Below, piece by piece: positions 1 to 7,751 of a DNA stretch of 60,602 nt. The stretch is from Bacillota bacterium (GTDB taxonomy: Bacteria; Bacillota; UBA4882; UBA8346): assembly GCA_023417475.1 (NCBI GenBank), contig JAEZFP010000035.1:1-60602 (forward strand), written 5' to 3'. A program made the translations under genes and the position numbers. Position 1 is the first letter of the stretch, and each line of letters begins with the position of its first letter. The notes under the pieces are model-generated. The model was not told the origin of the DNA. It saw nothing but the letters and a program-made list of their open reading frames with translations, and ran no database searches.

Positions 1-2
1 AC

Positions 3-143
3 GATCAGTCTCTTCTTAAAATTCTTTATTTGGTTACTATGGATGTGACTAAGTCCTGGACTCGCTCCGTCCTGGATTGGAAGTCCATTCTCGCACAACT
101 TTCGATCCTCTTCGAGGATCGGTTAAATAAATATCTTATTTAA
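3..143 (+). CDS. IS256-family transposase, C-terminal end (cut by window edge)
   Basis: Frame 3 is open from the window edge to a TAA at 141-143 and encodes about 46 residues, including MDVTKSWTRSVLDW and a terminal FEDRLNKYLI. This is the typical C-terminus of mutator-type (IS256 family) DDE transposases, which usually read 'LYLATMDVTKKW...W...L.QL.I.FE.RL'. The catalytic DDE core would lie upstream, outside the window. The following bases carry a terminal-repeat-like sequence, consistent with the element ending here. The other two frames are stopped early. The family assignment rests on the C-terminal motif only. Confidence 0.8.
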   Translation, partial: DQSLLKILYLVTMDVTKSWTRSVLDWKSILAQLSILFEDRLNKYLI

Positions 144-150
144 TTTTCCG

Positions 151-177
151 GTTTACACAAAATTCTTGACACAACCG
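151..177. mobile_element. Right end of IS256-family element (terminal repeat)
   Basis: Just after the transposase stop the sequence runs through a TTTACACAAAATTCTTGACAC block. This resembles the terminal inverted repeats of IS256-family elements, which often contain TTTACACAA and GGACAC-like segments. The left repeat is outside the window, so the inverted-repeat match and the target duplication cannot be checked. Confidence 0.55.
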
Positions 178-197
178 AGGCAGTGGGCTAGGTGTCC

Positions 198-260
198 AAG
201 GATGCGCAGTCGTCGAGCAAGGATGCGCAGTCGTCGAGCAAGGATGCGCGGTCGTTGAGC
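198..260. repeat. 21-bp tandem repeat, three copies
   Basis: Three consecutive 21-bp units lie at 198-218, 219-239 and 240-260, each starting AAGGATGCGC. The first two are identical and the third differs at a few positions (CGGTCGTTG in place of CAGTCGTCG). A partial fourth unit (AAG) follows. The unit is GC-rich in an AT-rich surround and sits directly beside the IS256 end. I see no ORF using it. Confidence 0.85.
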
Positions 261-427
261 AAGTTATTTTCGGCCCTGACGGTCGTTGCGGGTGGCCGCC
301 GGAAACGTGTATCGAAACGTCGTTTATTGCAACAATCGTCTTAAGCCATTCTAAAATCCTCCGATAATAAAAACAGGAGGCGCGACTGAAAAACAGCTAA
401 GAAATATGCGTAAGGCGGGGAAAACGA

Positions 428-586
428 TTGAAAATCACGGACGAAATGTTGGTCAAAGCCATGGAGAAGGCGATCGAATTTGAACTCATCCCAAAAGAAA
501 GCCCGTTAGAACAGTATGAACTCTACTGGGGTAAGCTGAGAAAGATCCTCGAAGCCGCATTGGGTCACTCGCTGACTCCTCACTGA
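428..586 (+). CDS. Small hypothetical protein (52 aa)
   Basis: A TTG start at 428 gives a 52-residue protein beginning with KITDEMLVKAMEKAIEFELIP and ending LGHSLTPH. Composition and hydrophilicity look protein-like, with alternating charged and aliphatic residues suggesting two or three short helices. The purine-rich AAGGCGGGG at 411-419 could act as a ribosome binding site. No Cys clusters or membrane segment are present. It is followed at 613 by a strong terminator, which supports real transcription. I do not recognise the family. It could be a regulator fragment left beside the insertion sequence. Confidence 0.45.
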   Translation: MKITDEMLVKAMEKAIEFELIPKESPLEQYELYWGKLRKILEAALGHSLTPH

Positions 587-612
587 CCGGGCGGTAGCCA
601 CACTATGACTGG

Positions 613-660
613 AAAGAGGCTGTTGCAAATGAAGCAGAAAGTTGCGACAGCCTCTTTTTG
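613..660 (+). terminator. Rho-independent terminator
   Basis: AAAGAGGCTGT (613-623) pairs with ACAGCCTCTTT (647-657), and the right arm runs into a T-tract. It closes the small ORF ending at 586. The A-rich left arm may also help to stop transcription from the chemoreceptor gene on the other strand. Confidence 0.8.
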
Positions 661-769
661 TTGGCTTTCACAGGGCCCTTATTTCCGGGAAACGCCGCAA
701 CGCTAAAGGCGATCGGCAGGATGCCAATCGCCTTTGCAATACGATCGAATCGGTAGGTGTTCCCGGCAC

Positions 770-2551
770 TTAGTACTTCTCAAAATCAAAATCATTCAGA
801 TTGACGCGCGTTTTGACGGGATGATTCCGGTTGCCGCTTTGCCTGGGGCCTTGCGCGTCCGGTTCGGACAGATTGTGATCGCGGTTCAATTTAAACCGGG
901 TCACCATATTGCGGAGTAACGCGGCTTGGCCGGAGAGTTCCTGGCTGGCGGCGGCACTTTCTTCGGCGGTGGCCGAGTTGTTTTGGATCACCAAAGCGAT
1001 TTGGGAGATCCCTTGATTGCATTCGGTGATGCCGCTGGCCTGTTGATTGGAAGCGGTGGCGATCTCGCTGACCAAACCGGCCATCCGCGCCACGTCGGTG
1101 ACAATATGACCGAGCGCGTCAGCGGTGGTGTCGGCGATCTTCATCCCGTCCGCCACTTTTTTGATCGACCCTTCAATCAACGCGGTTGTCTCTTTGGCCG
1201 CGTTGGCGCTACGCGCGGCGAGATTGCGCACTTCTTCGGCAACCACCGCAAACCCCCGGCCGTGTTGTCCGGCGCGCGCGGCTTCCACTGCGGCGTTTAG
1301 GGCGAGAAGGTTGGTTTGGAACGCGATCTCGTCAATAACTTTGATGATCCGTGAAATGTCGGCGGAAGAGTTGTTAATCTCCGTCATTGCATTGAGCATT
1401 CCCTGCATCTGGTCATTGCCTTTGACGGCGTTATCCTTGGCGGTGACCGCCAGCTCATTGGCCTGGTTGGCGTTTAAAGCGTTCTGTTTGGTCTGAGCGG
1501 CGATCCCCGACATGGTGGAGTTCAATTCTTCGATGGTCGAAGCCTGTTCGGTGGTGCCTTGGGACAACGCCTGGCTGGCGGTGGCGACCTGGCCGGAGCC
1601 GACCGCCACTTGATCGGCGGCGGCGGTGATCTGATTTAGGATCTGATGATTGGTCTTCACCATTTCATTGAGTTTGATCCCCAGTAAATCGTGGTCCGAC
1701 TTGACGCGCACCGCGACGGTCAGGTCGCCTTCGGCAATCTGTTGAACCGCCAGGGCCTGTTCGCGGATGTTCTCAATCATTTTCCCGAAGGATTGCATTA
1801 AGACTCCGATTTCGTCGCTGGTTTTGACCGCGACATTGACGTTAATGTCGCCCGCCGCCAGACGGTCGGCCGCTGCGGCCAATTGGGCAACCGGTTTGCT
1901 GATCATTTTTGAAATCGCTAGTCCGAGGCCGACGGAGACAACCATCCCGAACAAGACGATAATAATCATGTTGACGGTCGCTTGATTAGCAATGCGCACA
2001 TTGGAATCGGCCGCCGTTTTGGCGTCGGCGGTCTGGAGCTCCACCATCGTATTAATGGTGTCCATATAGGCCTTGACGCTGTTTTGATAGGCTTCGCTGG
2101 TCGCATAGACGAAGATCAGTTGCTTGTCGGTGGTGTTGCGCGCCATCGCGATCAATTTTTCAAGGTGTTTTAGGTACTCGACCCGGGTGGCTTGATACTC
2201 CGCCAATACCCGTAAATTATTCGCTCCAAGCACCTTTTTTTGGTAGGTGTCGATTAATTGGCCGATTTGATTGCGGTAATCCTGAATCTTTTGAATCTCG
2301 GCCTCGATTTTTGGCGGTTCGGTGTAGATGATTAGGTAAAGCGACGATACGCGAATACGTTGAAATAGCGAGGCGATCTGACCGATTCGCGCCAACGGGA
2401 CCGCGTTGTTTTCATACAATTGATGATCCGCTGTTTTAATCCGGTGGATATTGGTGATGCCGGTGAATCCGACCACCCCCGCGATGACCGCGACGATCAA
2501 GAATCCCACCATCAGTTTGATGCCGATTTTCAAGTTGCCGAACCATTTCAT
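770..2551 (-). CDS. Methyl-accepting chemotaxis protein
   Basis: A 593-residue transmembrane chemoreceptor that senses a ligand outside the membrane and controls the CheA kinase. The sequence shows a short cytoplasmic start, TM1 at about 10-31, an extracytoplasmic four-helix-bundle region (about 32-188, 4HB_MCP-like), TM2 at about 190-213, a HAMP domain and a second HAMP-like segment (about 214-310). The long coiled-coil signalling domain has the conserved hairpin tip with FQTNLLALNAAVEAARAG around residues 400-425. The ATG is preceded on the minus strand by AAGGAGGT with good spacing. There is no NWETF-type CheR/CheB tether at the C-terminus. No other che gene is adjacent, so it is an orphan receptor gene. 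Confidence 0.95.
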   Translation of the reverse strand: MKWFGNLKIGIKLMVGFLIVAVIAGVVGFTGITNIHRIKTADHQLYENNAVPLARIGQIASLFQRIRVSSLYLIIYTEPPKIEAEIQKIQDYRNQIGQLIDTYQKKVLGANNLRVLAEYQATRVEYLKHLEKLIAMARNTTDKQLIFVYATSEAYQNSVKAYMDTINTMVELQTADAKTAADSNVRIANQATVNMIIIVLFGMVVSVGLGLAISKMISKPVAQLAAAADRLAAGDINVNVAVKTSDEIGVLMQSFGKMIENIREQALAVQQIAEGDLTVAVRVKSDHDLLGIKLNEMVKTNHQILNQITAAADQVAVGSGQVATASQALSQGTTEQASTIEELNSTMSGIAAQTKQNALNANQANELAVTAKDNAVKGNDQMQGMLNAMTEINNSSADISRIIKVIDEIAFQTNLLALNAAVEAARAGQHGRGFAVVAEEVRNLAARSANAAKETTALIEGSIKKVADGMKIADTTADALGHIVTDVARMAGLVSEIATASNQQASGITECNQGISQIALVIQNNSATAEESAAASQELSGQAALLRNMVTRFKLNRDHNLSEPDAQGPRQSGNRNHPVKTRVNLNDFDFEKY

Positions 2552-2891
2552 CGAAGTGACCTCCTTATCATGTTTGCAATGGTTTTTTATCCATCAGTAC
2601 CTAAATGAAGATACATAATGTAATTGGTAATAAATTATCTAACCAGAGAAATATTAAACTAGGTTACATATAATATCGTCAGCTTGAGTATTTTCTTAAC
2701 ATGAAAATTGCGACATTTTCGATAAAAAAATCTTTCGGCAGTTTTTGCGTGAATGACGGCGTTGTCGGGGGTGCTAAGGGAATAACAAAAAGAGGCTATC
2801 GCTCACTAAAAATGTAGTTTTGCGCCAACCCCGTTTTCATTTTCATAAATTAGCCGTAATGGCTATACGTATAATGATACGCATAAAAACC
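2552..2891. other. Intergenic region upstream of hicAB
   Basis: AT-rich gap between the divergent chemoreceptor and hicA. It holds the chemoreceptor ribosome binding site at its left end, a small hairpin at 2851-2865 (TAGCC/GGCTA), and a second -10-like TATAAT at 2870-2875 embedded in an ATACGTAT palindrome that matches the ATACG elements of the hicA promoter. I see no gene. Confidence 0.6.
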
Positions 2892-2920
2892 TTTACACGT
2901 GTTACGATACGTGTTATAAT
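2892..2920 (+). promoter_or_regulatory. hicAB promoter with repeated operator-like sites
   Basis: TTTACA (2892-2897), a 17-bp spacer and TATAAT (2915-2920) form a near-perfect sigma-70/sigma-A promoter 28 bp upstream of hicA. Within it, ACGTGTTA occurs twice with a 12-bp period, and ATACGTAT lies upstream at 2864-2871. HicB antitoxins with a C-terminal DNA-binding domain repress their own promoter, so these repeated ATACG/ACGTG elements are the likely operator (inference). Confidence 0.75.
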
Positions 2921-2947
2921 TAAAATGTCAGGAGGTGATAACAATAA

Positions 2948-3145
2948 ATGAAGTCCTATTCTTCCAGGGAAATAATTCAAATACTAATTGATGACGGTTG
3001 GCATTTGGAAAGGGTAAGAGGGGACCACCACCAATTTAAACACCCAACTAAAAAAGGTCTGATTACCGTAACCCACCCCAAAAAAGATATGCCAATCGGG
3101 ACAGTAAAGAAAATTTTCAGGGATGCCGAGCTAGTAATTCACTAG
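2948..3145 (+). CDS. hicA: HicA toxin (mRNA interferase)
   Basis: A 65-residue protein of the HicA/YcfA family, small dsRBD-fold ribonucleases that cleave translated mRNAs and are neutralised by HicB. It begins with the family's REIIQILIDDGWHLERVRGDHHQF pattern in short form (REIIQIL...GW.L.R..GDHHQF), then HPTKKG and a basic PIGTVKKI tail. The histidine in GDHHQF matches the conserved catalytic position. A strong AGGAGGTGATA site lies 11 bp upstream of the ATG. hicB follows 44 bp downstream in the same operon. The length is typical. Confidence 0.92.
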   Translation: MKSYSSREIIQILIDDGWHLERVRGDHHQFKHPTKKGLITVTHPKKDMPIGTVKKIFRDAELVIH

Positions 3146-3189
3146 CCCAGCACTCCTAATTAAATATATAGAGAGAAAAAGGAAAACAA

Positions 3190-3609
3190 ATGGAGGATTA
3201 TAAAAAAATGAGGGATAGATATTTTTTCCCAGCAATTTTTGAAGTTGCCGACGATGGAATTTCAATCGAATTTCCCGATCTTTCTGGTTGTCTGCCTTGC
3301 GGTTCTACGACGGAAGAAGCTATTAACAACGCCAAGGAAGCTATGGCCCTGCATCTTTACGCTATGGAAGAAGATGGCGATCCCATTCCAGAACCTATTG
3401 AAATAACCAAATTGAAACTTGCAGATAATCAGTTTGTTGCTATGATCGAGGCTTGGATGCCCCCTTTTCGGGACGAAATGAGAAATAAAGCGGTTAAGAA
3501 AACGCTTACTATTCCTAAGTGGCTGGATGATGTGGCCACTGAGAAAGGGGTTAATTTTTCTCATATATTACAGGATGCACTTAAAGAATATTTGGGAATT
3601 AACAAATAA
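3190..3609 (+). CDS. hicB: HicB antitoxin
   Basis: A 139-residue antitoxin. Residues about 10-70 form the partial RNase H-like HicB fold (FPAIFEVADDGISIEFPDLSGC, then EEAINNAKEAMALHL), which binds HicA. Residues about 100-135 (KKTLTIPKWLDDVATEKG.NFS.ILQ.AL) form a ribbon-helix-helix or helix-turn-helix type DNA-binding tail. That tail is expected to bind the repeated sites in the upstream promoter. The sequence starts GAGGATTATAAAAAAATGAGG; a second in-frame ATG at residue 7 (MRDRYFF) is possible, but the first has AAAAGGAAAAC upstream. A terminator follows. Confidence 0.92.
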   Translation: MEDYKKMRDRYFFPAIFEVADDGISIEFPDLSGCLPCGSTTEEAINNAKEAMALHLYAMEEDGDPIPEPIEITKLKLADNQFVAMIEAWMPPFRDEMRNKAVKKTLTIPKWLDDVATEKGVNFSHILQDALKEYLGINK

Positions 3610-3636
3610 CCAAACAAATGTATAAAAAAAATGCTT

Positions 3637-3662
3637 AAACCCGGGTTAACCGGGTTTATTTT
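3637..3662 (+). terminator. Terminator of hicAB
   Basis: AAACCCGG (3637-3644) pairs with CCGGGTTT (3650-3657), followed by ATTTTCT. It lies 27 bp after the hicB stop. Confidence 0.75.
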
Positions 3663-3730
3663 CTGCTTCGTATTTCATTAATAAATCCTAATAAAAATAA
3701 CGCCTGTCAAATAACTGTCTCAAATCAGAA

Positions 3731-3755
3731 AATAAAAAATCCCGGTTGCCCGGGA
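3731..3755 (-). terminator. Terminator downstream of tRNA-Leu
   Basis: Read on the minus strand, TCCCGG and CCGGGA form a 6-bp GC-rich stem (3740-3755) followed by a T-rich run. It ends transcription of the tRNA gene at 3770. Confidence 0.75.
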
Positions 3756-3769
3756 ATCGTTGATTTTAT

Positions 3770-3855
3770 TGGTGCCGAAGATCGGACTCGAACCGATACG
3801 CTTTTAAGGGCGGTGGATTTTGAGTCCACTGCGTCTGCCATTCCGCCACTTCGGC
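3770..3855 (-). tRNA. tRNA-Leu (anticodon CAA)
   Basis: The minus strand folds as a class II tRNA. The acceptor stem is GCCGAAG/CTTCGGC with an encoded CCA. The D-arm is followed by an anticodon stem GTGGA/TCCAC with loop CTCAAAA (anticodon CAA, reads UUG), a long variable arm CGCCCTTAAAAGCG, and a T-arm with GGTTCGAGTCC. The long variable arm and the anticodon both indicate leucine. Length is 86 nt including CCA. Confidence 0.93.
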
Positions 3856-3878
3856 ACGTGCGTCATTCGCGTAAAGAT

Positions 3879-3907
3879 ATATTAACACACGGCTAAGTGA
3901 TTTTCAA
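3879..3907 (-). promoter_or_regulatory. Promoter of tRNA-Leu(CAA)
   Basis: On the minus strand TTGAAA (3907-3902), a 17-bp spacer and TAATAT (3884-3879) lie about 25 bp before the mature tRNA 5' end. Confidence 0.65.
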
Positions 3908-4038
3908 GAGTTTATTTGCAACCATTTTTTGTTAGTGAGAAAAATCGCCCGATTGGTTGATATCGCTCCAAATGTTTATTAAGCGGGACCAATCCGGAGT
4001 TTTATGGTGTGAAATTGCGCGTATAGGCAATTATGCCG

Positions 4039-4719
4039 TTAAAATTTGTATGCTAAACCGAGGGTGGCGCCGGAGAAACTAACTTTTTTGAGATCGCTCG
4101 GGATCCAGTTGGGTCCCAGATCAAAGCTGTGATTATAGTAACCCGCGGTCAGGCTTAGATTTTTGACGACTTCATATTGGAACCGCGCTTGATACGTCAG
4201 ATAGTTTTCCGCATCAACACTGAAGATCCCGCTTTGATATTTAGCGGACGGGCCGTAGTCTACCGTCAGATTGAAGGCGGCCTTGTCGTTGAATTGGTAA
4301 GCGGCGTCAAGCCCAAACACGGCGGTGTCGATATCGCCGGTGAGCAGACCGATCTCGGCGATATCAATGATTTTAACATCGTCTTGCCGGAGCCCGGCGG
4401 TCAAATCCAGTTGGAAATTAGCGGCTTTAACAACGGCGTATCCCGCTTTGAGGCTATATCCGTCGAGTTTCGGCTTGACGGTGATCGGACCATAGGTCAA
4501 TAAGGTGTCGCTGGAACCGTGGTAGGCGCTAAACTCTAGTTTCCAGCGGTCCAACGGCACCGCCACGGTAAGGTTGGTTAGCGAGGCGTCTTCTTTTTCG
4601 CCGACAATTTTGGCGTCGCCGCCGACCGTACTGTCCAAATAAACAGTGGCTCCCAAAGCGTAGGTGGCTGTGCCGAAGACCAGCAGCAACAGCAGTGCGA
4701 TGACTAAACCCTTTTTCAA
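4039..4719 (-). CDS. Secreted beta-barrel-like (outer-membrane type) protein
   Basis: A 226-residue protein whose true start is most likely the TTG at 4719, preceded by AAGGAGGAA; the reading frame is open further upstream but without coding character. Residues 1-22 (KKGLVIALLLLLVFGTATYALG) form a classical signal peptide. The mature part alternates polar and aromatic residues in short strands and ends ATLGLAYKF. A terminal aromatic residue after alternating strands is the hallmark of outer-membrane beta barrels. It resembles the protein at 12681-13367 in layout and in its LGL.YKF end. No close family is recognised. If it is a barrel, the cell has an outer membrane. Confidence 0.7.
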   Translation of the reverse strand: MKKGLVIALLLLLVFGTATYALGATVYLDSTVGGDAKIVGEKEDASLTNLTVAVPLDRWKLEFSAYHGSSDTLLTYGPITVKPKLDGYSLKAGYAVVKAANFQLDLTAGLRQDDVKIIDIAEIGLLTGDIDTAVFGLDAAYQFNDKAAFNLTVDYGPSAKYQSGIFSVDAENYLTYQARFQYEVVKNLSLTAGYYNHSFDLGPNWIPSDLKKVSFSGATLGLAYKF

Positions 4720-4902
4720 CGCAAATTCCTCCTTAAAAATTGTTTTAGTCATCAAGTATTCGTTGGAGCTTGGGCATATGTGATAAAAATCGCGAATTGT
4801 CGTGGGTAATATTTCCAGGCGGTGATTCATCCCGGTGAGTTGGGGCAAGCAAAGAATGAAAAATGGCGGGGCCAATCTCCGCCCAACCAGTACAAGGATC
4901 TC

Positions 4903-4930
4903 AAATAAAAAACCGTCGGTTACGACGGTT
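4903..4930 (-). terminator. Terminator of yigZ
   Basis: AACCGTCG (4911-4918) and CGACGGTT (4923-4930) form an 8-bp stem with a 4-nt loop, followed on the minus strand by a T-run. It lies 11 bp past the yigZ stop. Confidence 0.85.
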
Positions 4931-4941
4931 GCTCTTTCAGT

Positions 4942-5568
4942 TTATGGATTTTGATTATTAGGTTTTTCAATCTCCGTTATTTGACAGAACGGAAAAAGCT
5001 CCTGAATGACGGCCAACCGCTCCCGGTACGCTTCCGCCAGATGAAAGCGGAGCGTAACCACATCGGTAAAATCAGTTGCGGCCACGGTCGCTTCGATCTG
5101 TTGCAACTGGTAGACCAACGAGGCATATTCCGGATAACCGCAGACCAATTCCAGGTGAAGGGTGGGGATTCGCAATACCGACCCGGCGGTCTCCAAGACC
5201 GCGGTGGCGGATTGGCCGTAAGCTTCGATTAACCCTCTGACCCCTAGCTTTTTACCACCGAAGTAACGCGTCACAACGACCGCCACATTGGTCAGATTCA
5301 GGCGTTGAATCGCTCCAAGGATGGGTTTGCCGGCCGTGCCGCTGGGTTCGCCGTGATCATTAAAATACTCAAAGGGATTTTTTCCGGCGCCGATCCGGTA
5401 GGCGAAACAATTATGATTGGCTTGCCCGTGTTCGGCCCGGACCTTGGCAATGAAGGCTTTCGCCGTGAGTTCATCTTCGACCTCCAGGCAATGACCGATA
5501 AAACGGGAACGCTCAATCACCACTAAAGCGGTCGCGGGGGTTTGTACTGTCCAATAACCGTTTTCCAT
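4942..5568 (-). CDS. yigZ: YigZ/IMPACT family protein
   Basis: A 208-residue protein of the YigZ (UPF0029/IMPACT) family. The N-terminal domain (about 1-125) carries the family signature: RSRFIGH near residue 20, NHNCFAYRIG, NDHGEPSGTAGKPIL and VVTRYFGGKKLGVRGLIEAYG. The C-terminal ferredoxin-like domain (about 135-200, DUF1949) follows. Eukaryotic IMPACT binds GCN1; the bacterial role is unsettled, with ribosome or translation links proposed. The gene is followed by its own terminator and is separated by 46 bp from the upstream gene. Confidence 0.93.
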   Translation of the reverse strand: MENGYWTVQTPATALVVIERSRFIGHCLEVEDELTAKAFIAKVRAEHGQANHNCFAYRIGAGKNPFEYFNDHGEPSGTAGKPILGAIQRLNLTNVAVVVTRYFGGKKLGVRGLIEAYGQSATAVLETAGSVLRIPTLHLELVCGYPEYASLVYQLQQIEATVAATDFTDVVTLRFHLAEAYRERLAVIQELFPFCQITEIEKPNNQNP

Positions 5569-5614
5569 AACAAAAGTATACCATAACCAAGCCTATCCGG
5601 ATAGATTCCGCGGT

Positions 5615-6067
5615 TTAGGGCCGGATCGTAATCTCCCAGGGTTTGGAACGGGGGTTGTCATTCGAACGGAGCAGTCCGACCAGTTGATATGGGCCGGGTT
5701 TCAAGGCGGCGGGCAATGTTTTGGGATCAAGCTTGGCTACATAGATTTGGGGTTGGGCGGGTTCCAAGACGATTTGCGCCAACGCTTGGGCAAACATGCG
5801 TCCTTGCGACCAGCGCCAAACGATTTGCTCATTTTGGCACAAGTAGATGTCAAATTGTTGACTGGTTGGCGTGGTCAAACGAAGCGGCGACGTTCCTTGG
5901 TTCAAAACTACCAAGGCGATGGCGATCACTTCATGGGATTGGTAGGCCGGTTTATCGGTACGGACAGTCAGAAAAAGCTCCGGCGGAGCCGACGCGGCCG
6001 ATCCGGTTTCAGCGACACCGGTCGCAAGAAGCAGCAACGGGAGGGTAAACCACCATAAGCTACGCAT
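5615..6067 (-). CDS. Secreted BsuPI-domain protein (putative proteinase inhibitor-like)
   Basis: A 150-residue protein with a signal peptide (residues 1-24, WWFTLPLLLLATGVAETGSAAS). The mature domain reads LFLTVRTDKPAYQSHEVIAIALVVLNQGTSPLRL in pattern, later FDIYLCQNEQIVWRWSQGRMF and PGPYQLVGLL. This matches the BsuPI (PF12690) immunoglobulin-like domain, named after a Bacillus intracellular proteinase inhibitor. The export signal implies a role outside the cytoplasm, and protease inhibition is not established for secreted members. The ribosome binding site (GAGGCC) is weak. Confidence 0.72.
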   Translation of the reverse strand: MRSLWWFTLPLLLLATGVAETGSAASAPPELFLTVRTDKPAYQSHEVIAIALVVLNQGTSPLRLTTPTSQQFDIYLCQNEQIVWRWSQGRMFAQALAQIVLEPAQPQIYVAKLDPKTLPAALKPGPYQLVGLLRSNDNPRSKPWEITIRP

Positions 6068-6341
6068 TCATTTGGCCTCGCTTTCAATATCTTTGACAAC
6101 CACGATTTAGGCGACGTACAAGTGGGAAGAATAATTCCGGAAAGCGAATGACGGAAAATGAAATAAGCCAATTTGCTTCAATTCAACAAGATAGAGGAGA
6201 AAAAATGAAATTGTTGAATTAATAGATCCGGAATGATCTTCATCATACACCTTTTTTGGCGCTGAATCTATCATAATGATTGGAACCGGCAAATGTGTGG
6301 AATGAAGAATCCATCATTAAAATCGAAATTGATGGTGAATT

Positions 6342-7727
6342 GTGATGAAAAAGCAATATGACGTGGTGATTATCGGCGCCGGACCGGCCGGAATATTTGC
6401 CGCTTTGGAACTGGCCGAAAAGTCGGCCCTGAAAGTGGCGATTCTGGAAAAAGGACGCAATCTGGATCAGCGGAGTTGCCCGTCGAAAGAGCGGAAGGTT
6501 GCCTGTACCCAATGCGCCCCTTGTTCCATTACGTGCGGTTGGGGCGGCGCCGGCGCGTTCAGCGATGGAAAATTAACGCTCTCAACCGAAGTGGGCGGAT
6601 TTTTGGACGATTATATCGCCAAGGAAAAGTTGCATAAATTAATCCGCGAAGTCGACGATGTTTATCTTAAGTTCGGCGCTCCGCCCGAAATTTACGGCAC
6701 CGATGAAGAGGCGATCGCCCGGATTGAAAAGAAAGCGGTCCTCGCCGACTTGCGGTTGATTCCCTCCCGCATTCGCCATCTTGGGACCGGCCGGACCCGG
6801 ACCGTCCTGCAGGCGATGCAAGATCACCTGCGCGCCAAAGGAGTTGAAATCGTCACCGGGGAAGAGACCGCGGCATTGATCGTTGAAAACGGTCAGATCA
6901 AAGGGGTACGCACCAAAAAAGGCGACGAGTTGCTGGGCCGTTACGTGATTGCCGGACCCGGCCGGGAAGGCTCGGACTGGCTGGTTCATGAGGCGAACCG
7001 TTTAAAACTGCGATCCATGGTCAATCCGGTGGATATCGGAGTCCGGGTGGAGATTCCGGCCGAAGTATTGGAAGAAATGACGGCCACCATCTTTGAGACC
7101 AAATTTATCTATTATTCGAAAACTTTTGAGGATAAAGTCCGGACATTCTGCATGTGTCCCCACGGCGAAGTCGTGATGGAGAACACCGACGGCTTAATGA
7201 CCGTTAACGGGCATAGTCACGCCGAACGGAAAACGGCCAACACCAACTTTTCGCTATTGGTTAGTAAAACCTTTACCCAGCCGTTCCATGAACCGATCAC
7301 CTACGGGCGGCATATTGCGGGTCTGGCCAATCTGTTGGGCGGCGGCGTCATCGTGCAACGGTTGGGCGATCTCCATAACGGTCGCCGGACCACCATCGAG
7401 CGGTTAAAGAAAGGATTGGTCAAACCGACGTTGGAGGAAGCGACTCCCGGCGACTTGAGTTTGGTGCTGCCTTATCGCCACTTGTTGGCCATCTCGGAGA
7501 TGCTGAAGGCCTTGGACGCGATTGCGCCGGGGATTAATTCCCGGAATACTTTACTATATGGCGTTGAAGTCAAATTTTATTCCTCGCGTTTGCAAGTGCG
7601 GAGCAACCTGGAGACGGAGATCCCCAATCTCTATGCGGTCGGGGACGGGGCGGGAGTGACCCGGGGGCTGATGCAAGCTTCGATCTCGGGAGTTATGGCG
7701 GCCCGCGACATCATTCATAAGGGATGA
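6342..7727 (+). CDS. FAD-dependent dehydrogenase (COG2509-type)
   Basis: A 461-residue flavoprotein. The N-terminal GAGPAGIFAALELA dinucleotide-binding motif (residues about 12-25) is followed by a cysteine-rich segment (CPSKERKVACTQCAPCSITCGWGGAGAFSDGKLT in part) typical of COG2509 uncharacterised FAD-dependent dehydrogenases. The C-terminal NLYAVGDGAGVTRGLMQAS is the second FAD-binding motif. Substrate is unknown. The four or five clustered cysteines near residue 46-65 could bind a metal or iron-sulfur cluster (inference). The frame can start at GTG 6342 or at ATG 6345; the latter is equally likely. It lies 24 bp upstream of rlmI and may be co-transcribed with it. Confidence 0.88.
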   Translation: MMKKQYDVVIIGAGPAGIFAALELAEKSALKVAILEKGRNLDQRSCPSKERKVACTQCAPCSITCGWGGAGAFSDGKLTLSTEVGGFLDDYIAKEKLHKLIREVDDVYLKFGAPPEIYGTDEEAIARIEKKAVLADLRLIPSRIRHLGTGRTRTVLQAMQDHLRAKGVEIVTGEETAALIVENGQIKGVRTKKGDELLGRYVIAGPGREGSDWLVHEANRLKLRSMVNPVDIGVRVEIPAEVLEEMTATIFETKFIYYSKTFEDKVRTFCMCPHGEVVMENTDGLMTVNGHSHAERKTANTNFSLLVSKTFTQPFHEPITYGRHIAGLANLLGGGVIVQRLGDLHNGRRTTIERLKKGLVKPTLEEATPGDLSLVLPYRHLLAISEMLKALDAIAPGINSRNTLLYGVEVKFYSSRLQVRSNLETEIPNLYAVGDGAGVTRGLMQASISGVMAARDIIHKG

Positions 7728-7751
7728 ATTTGCTGAAAATTTGGAGGTTTT

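Noticed and set aside
2948..3855. hicAB as part of an element integrated at tRNA-Leu(CAA)
   Set aside because: No second copy of the tRNA 3' end was found to the left, so there is no evidence of integration.
6199..6222. Five-codon frame with a good ribosome binding site (AGAGGAG, ATG AAA TTG TTG AAT TAA)
   Set aside because: Too short to support as a gene or as a leader peptide; no adjoining attenuator structure is visible.
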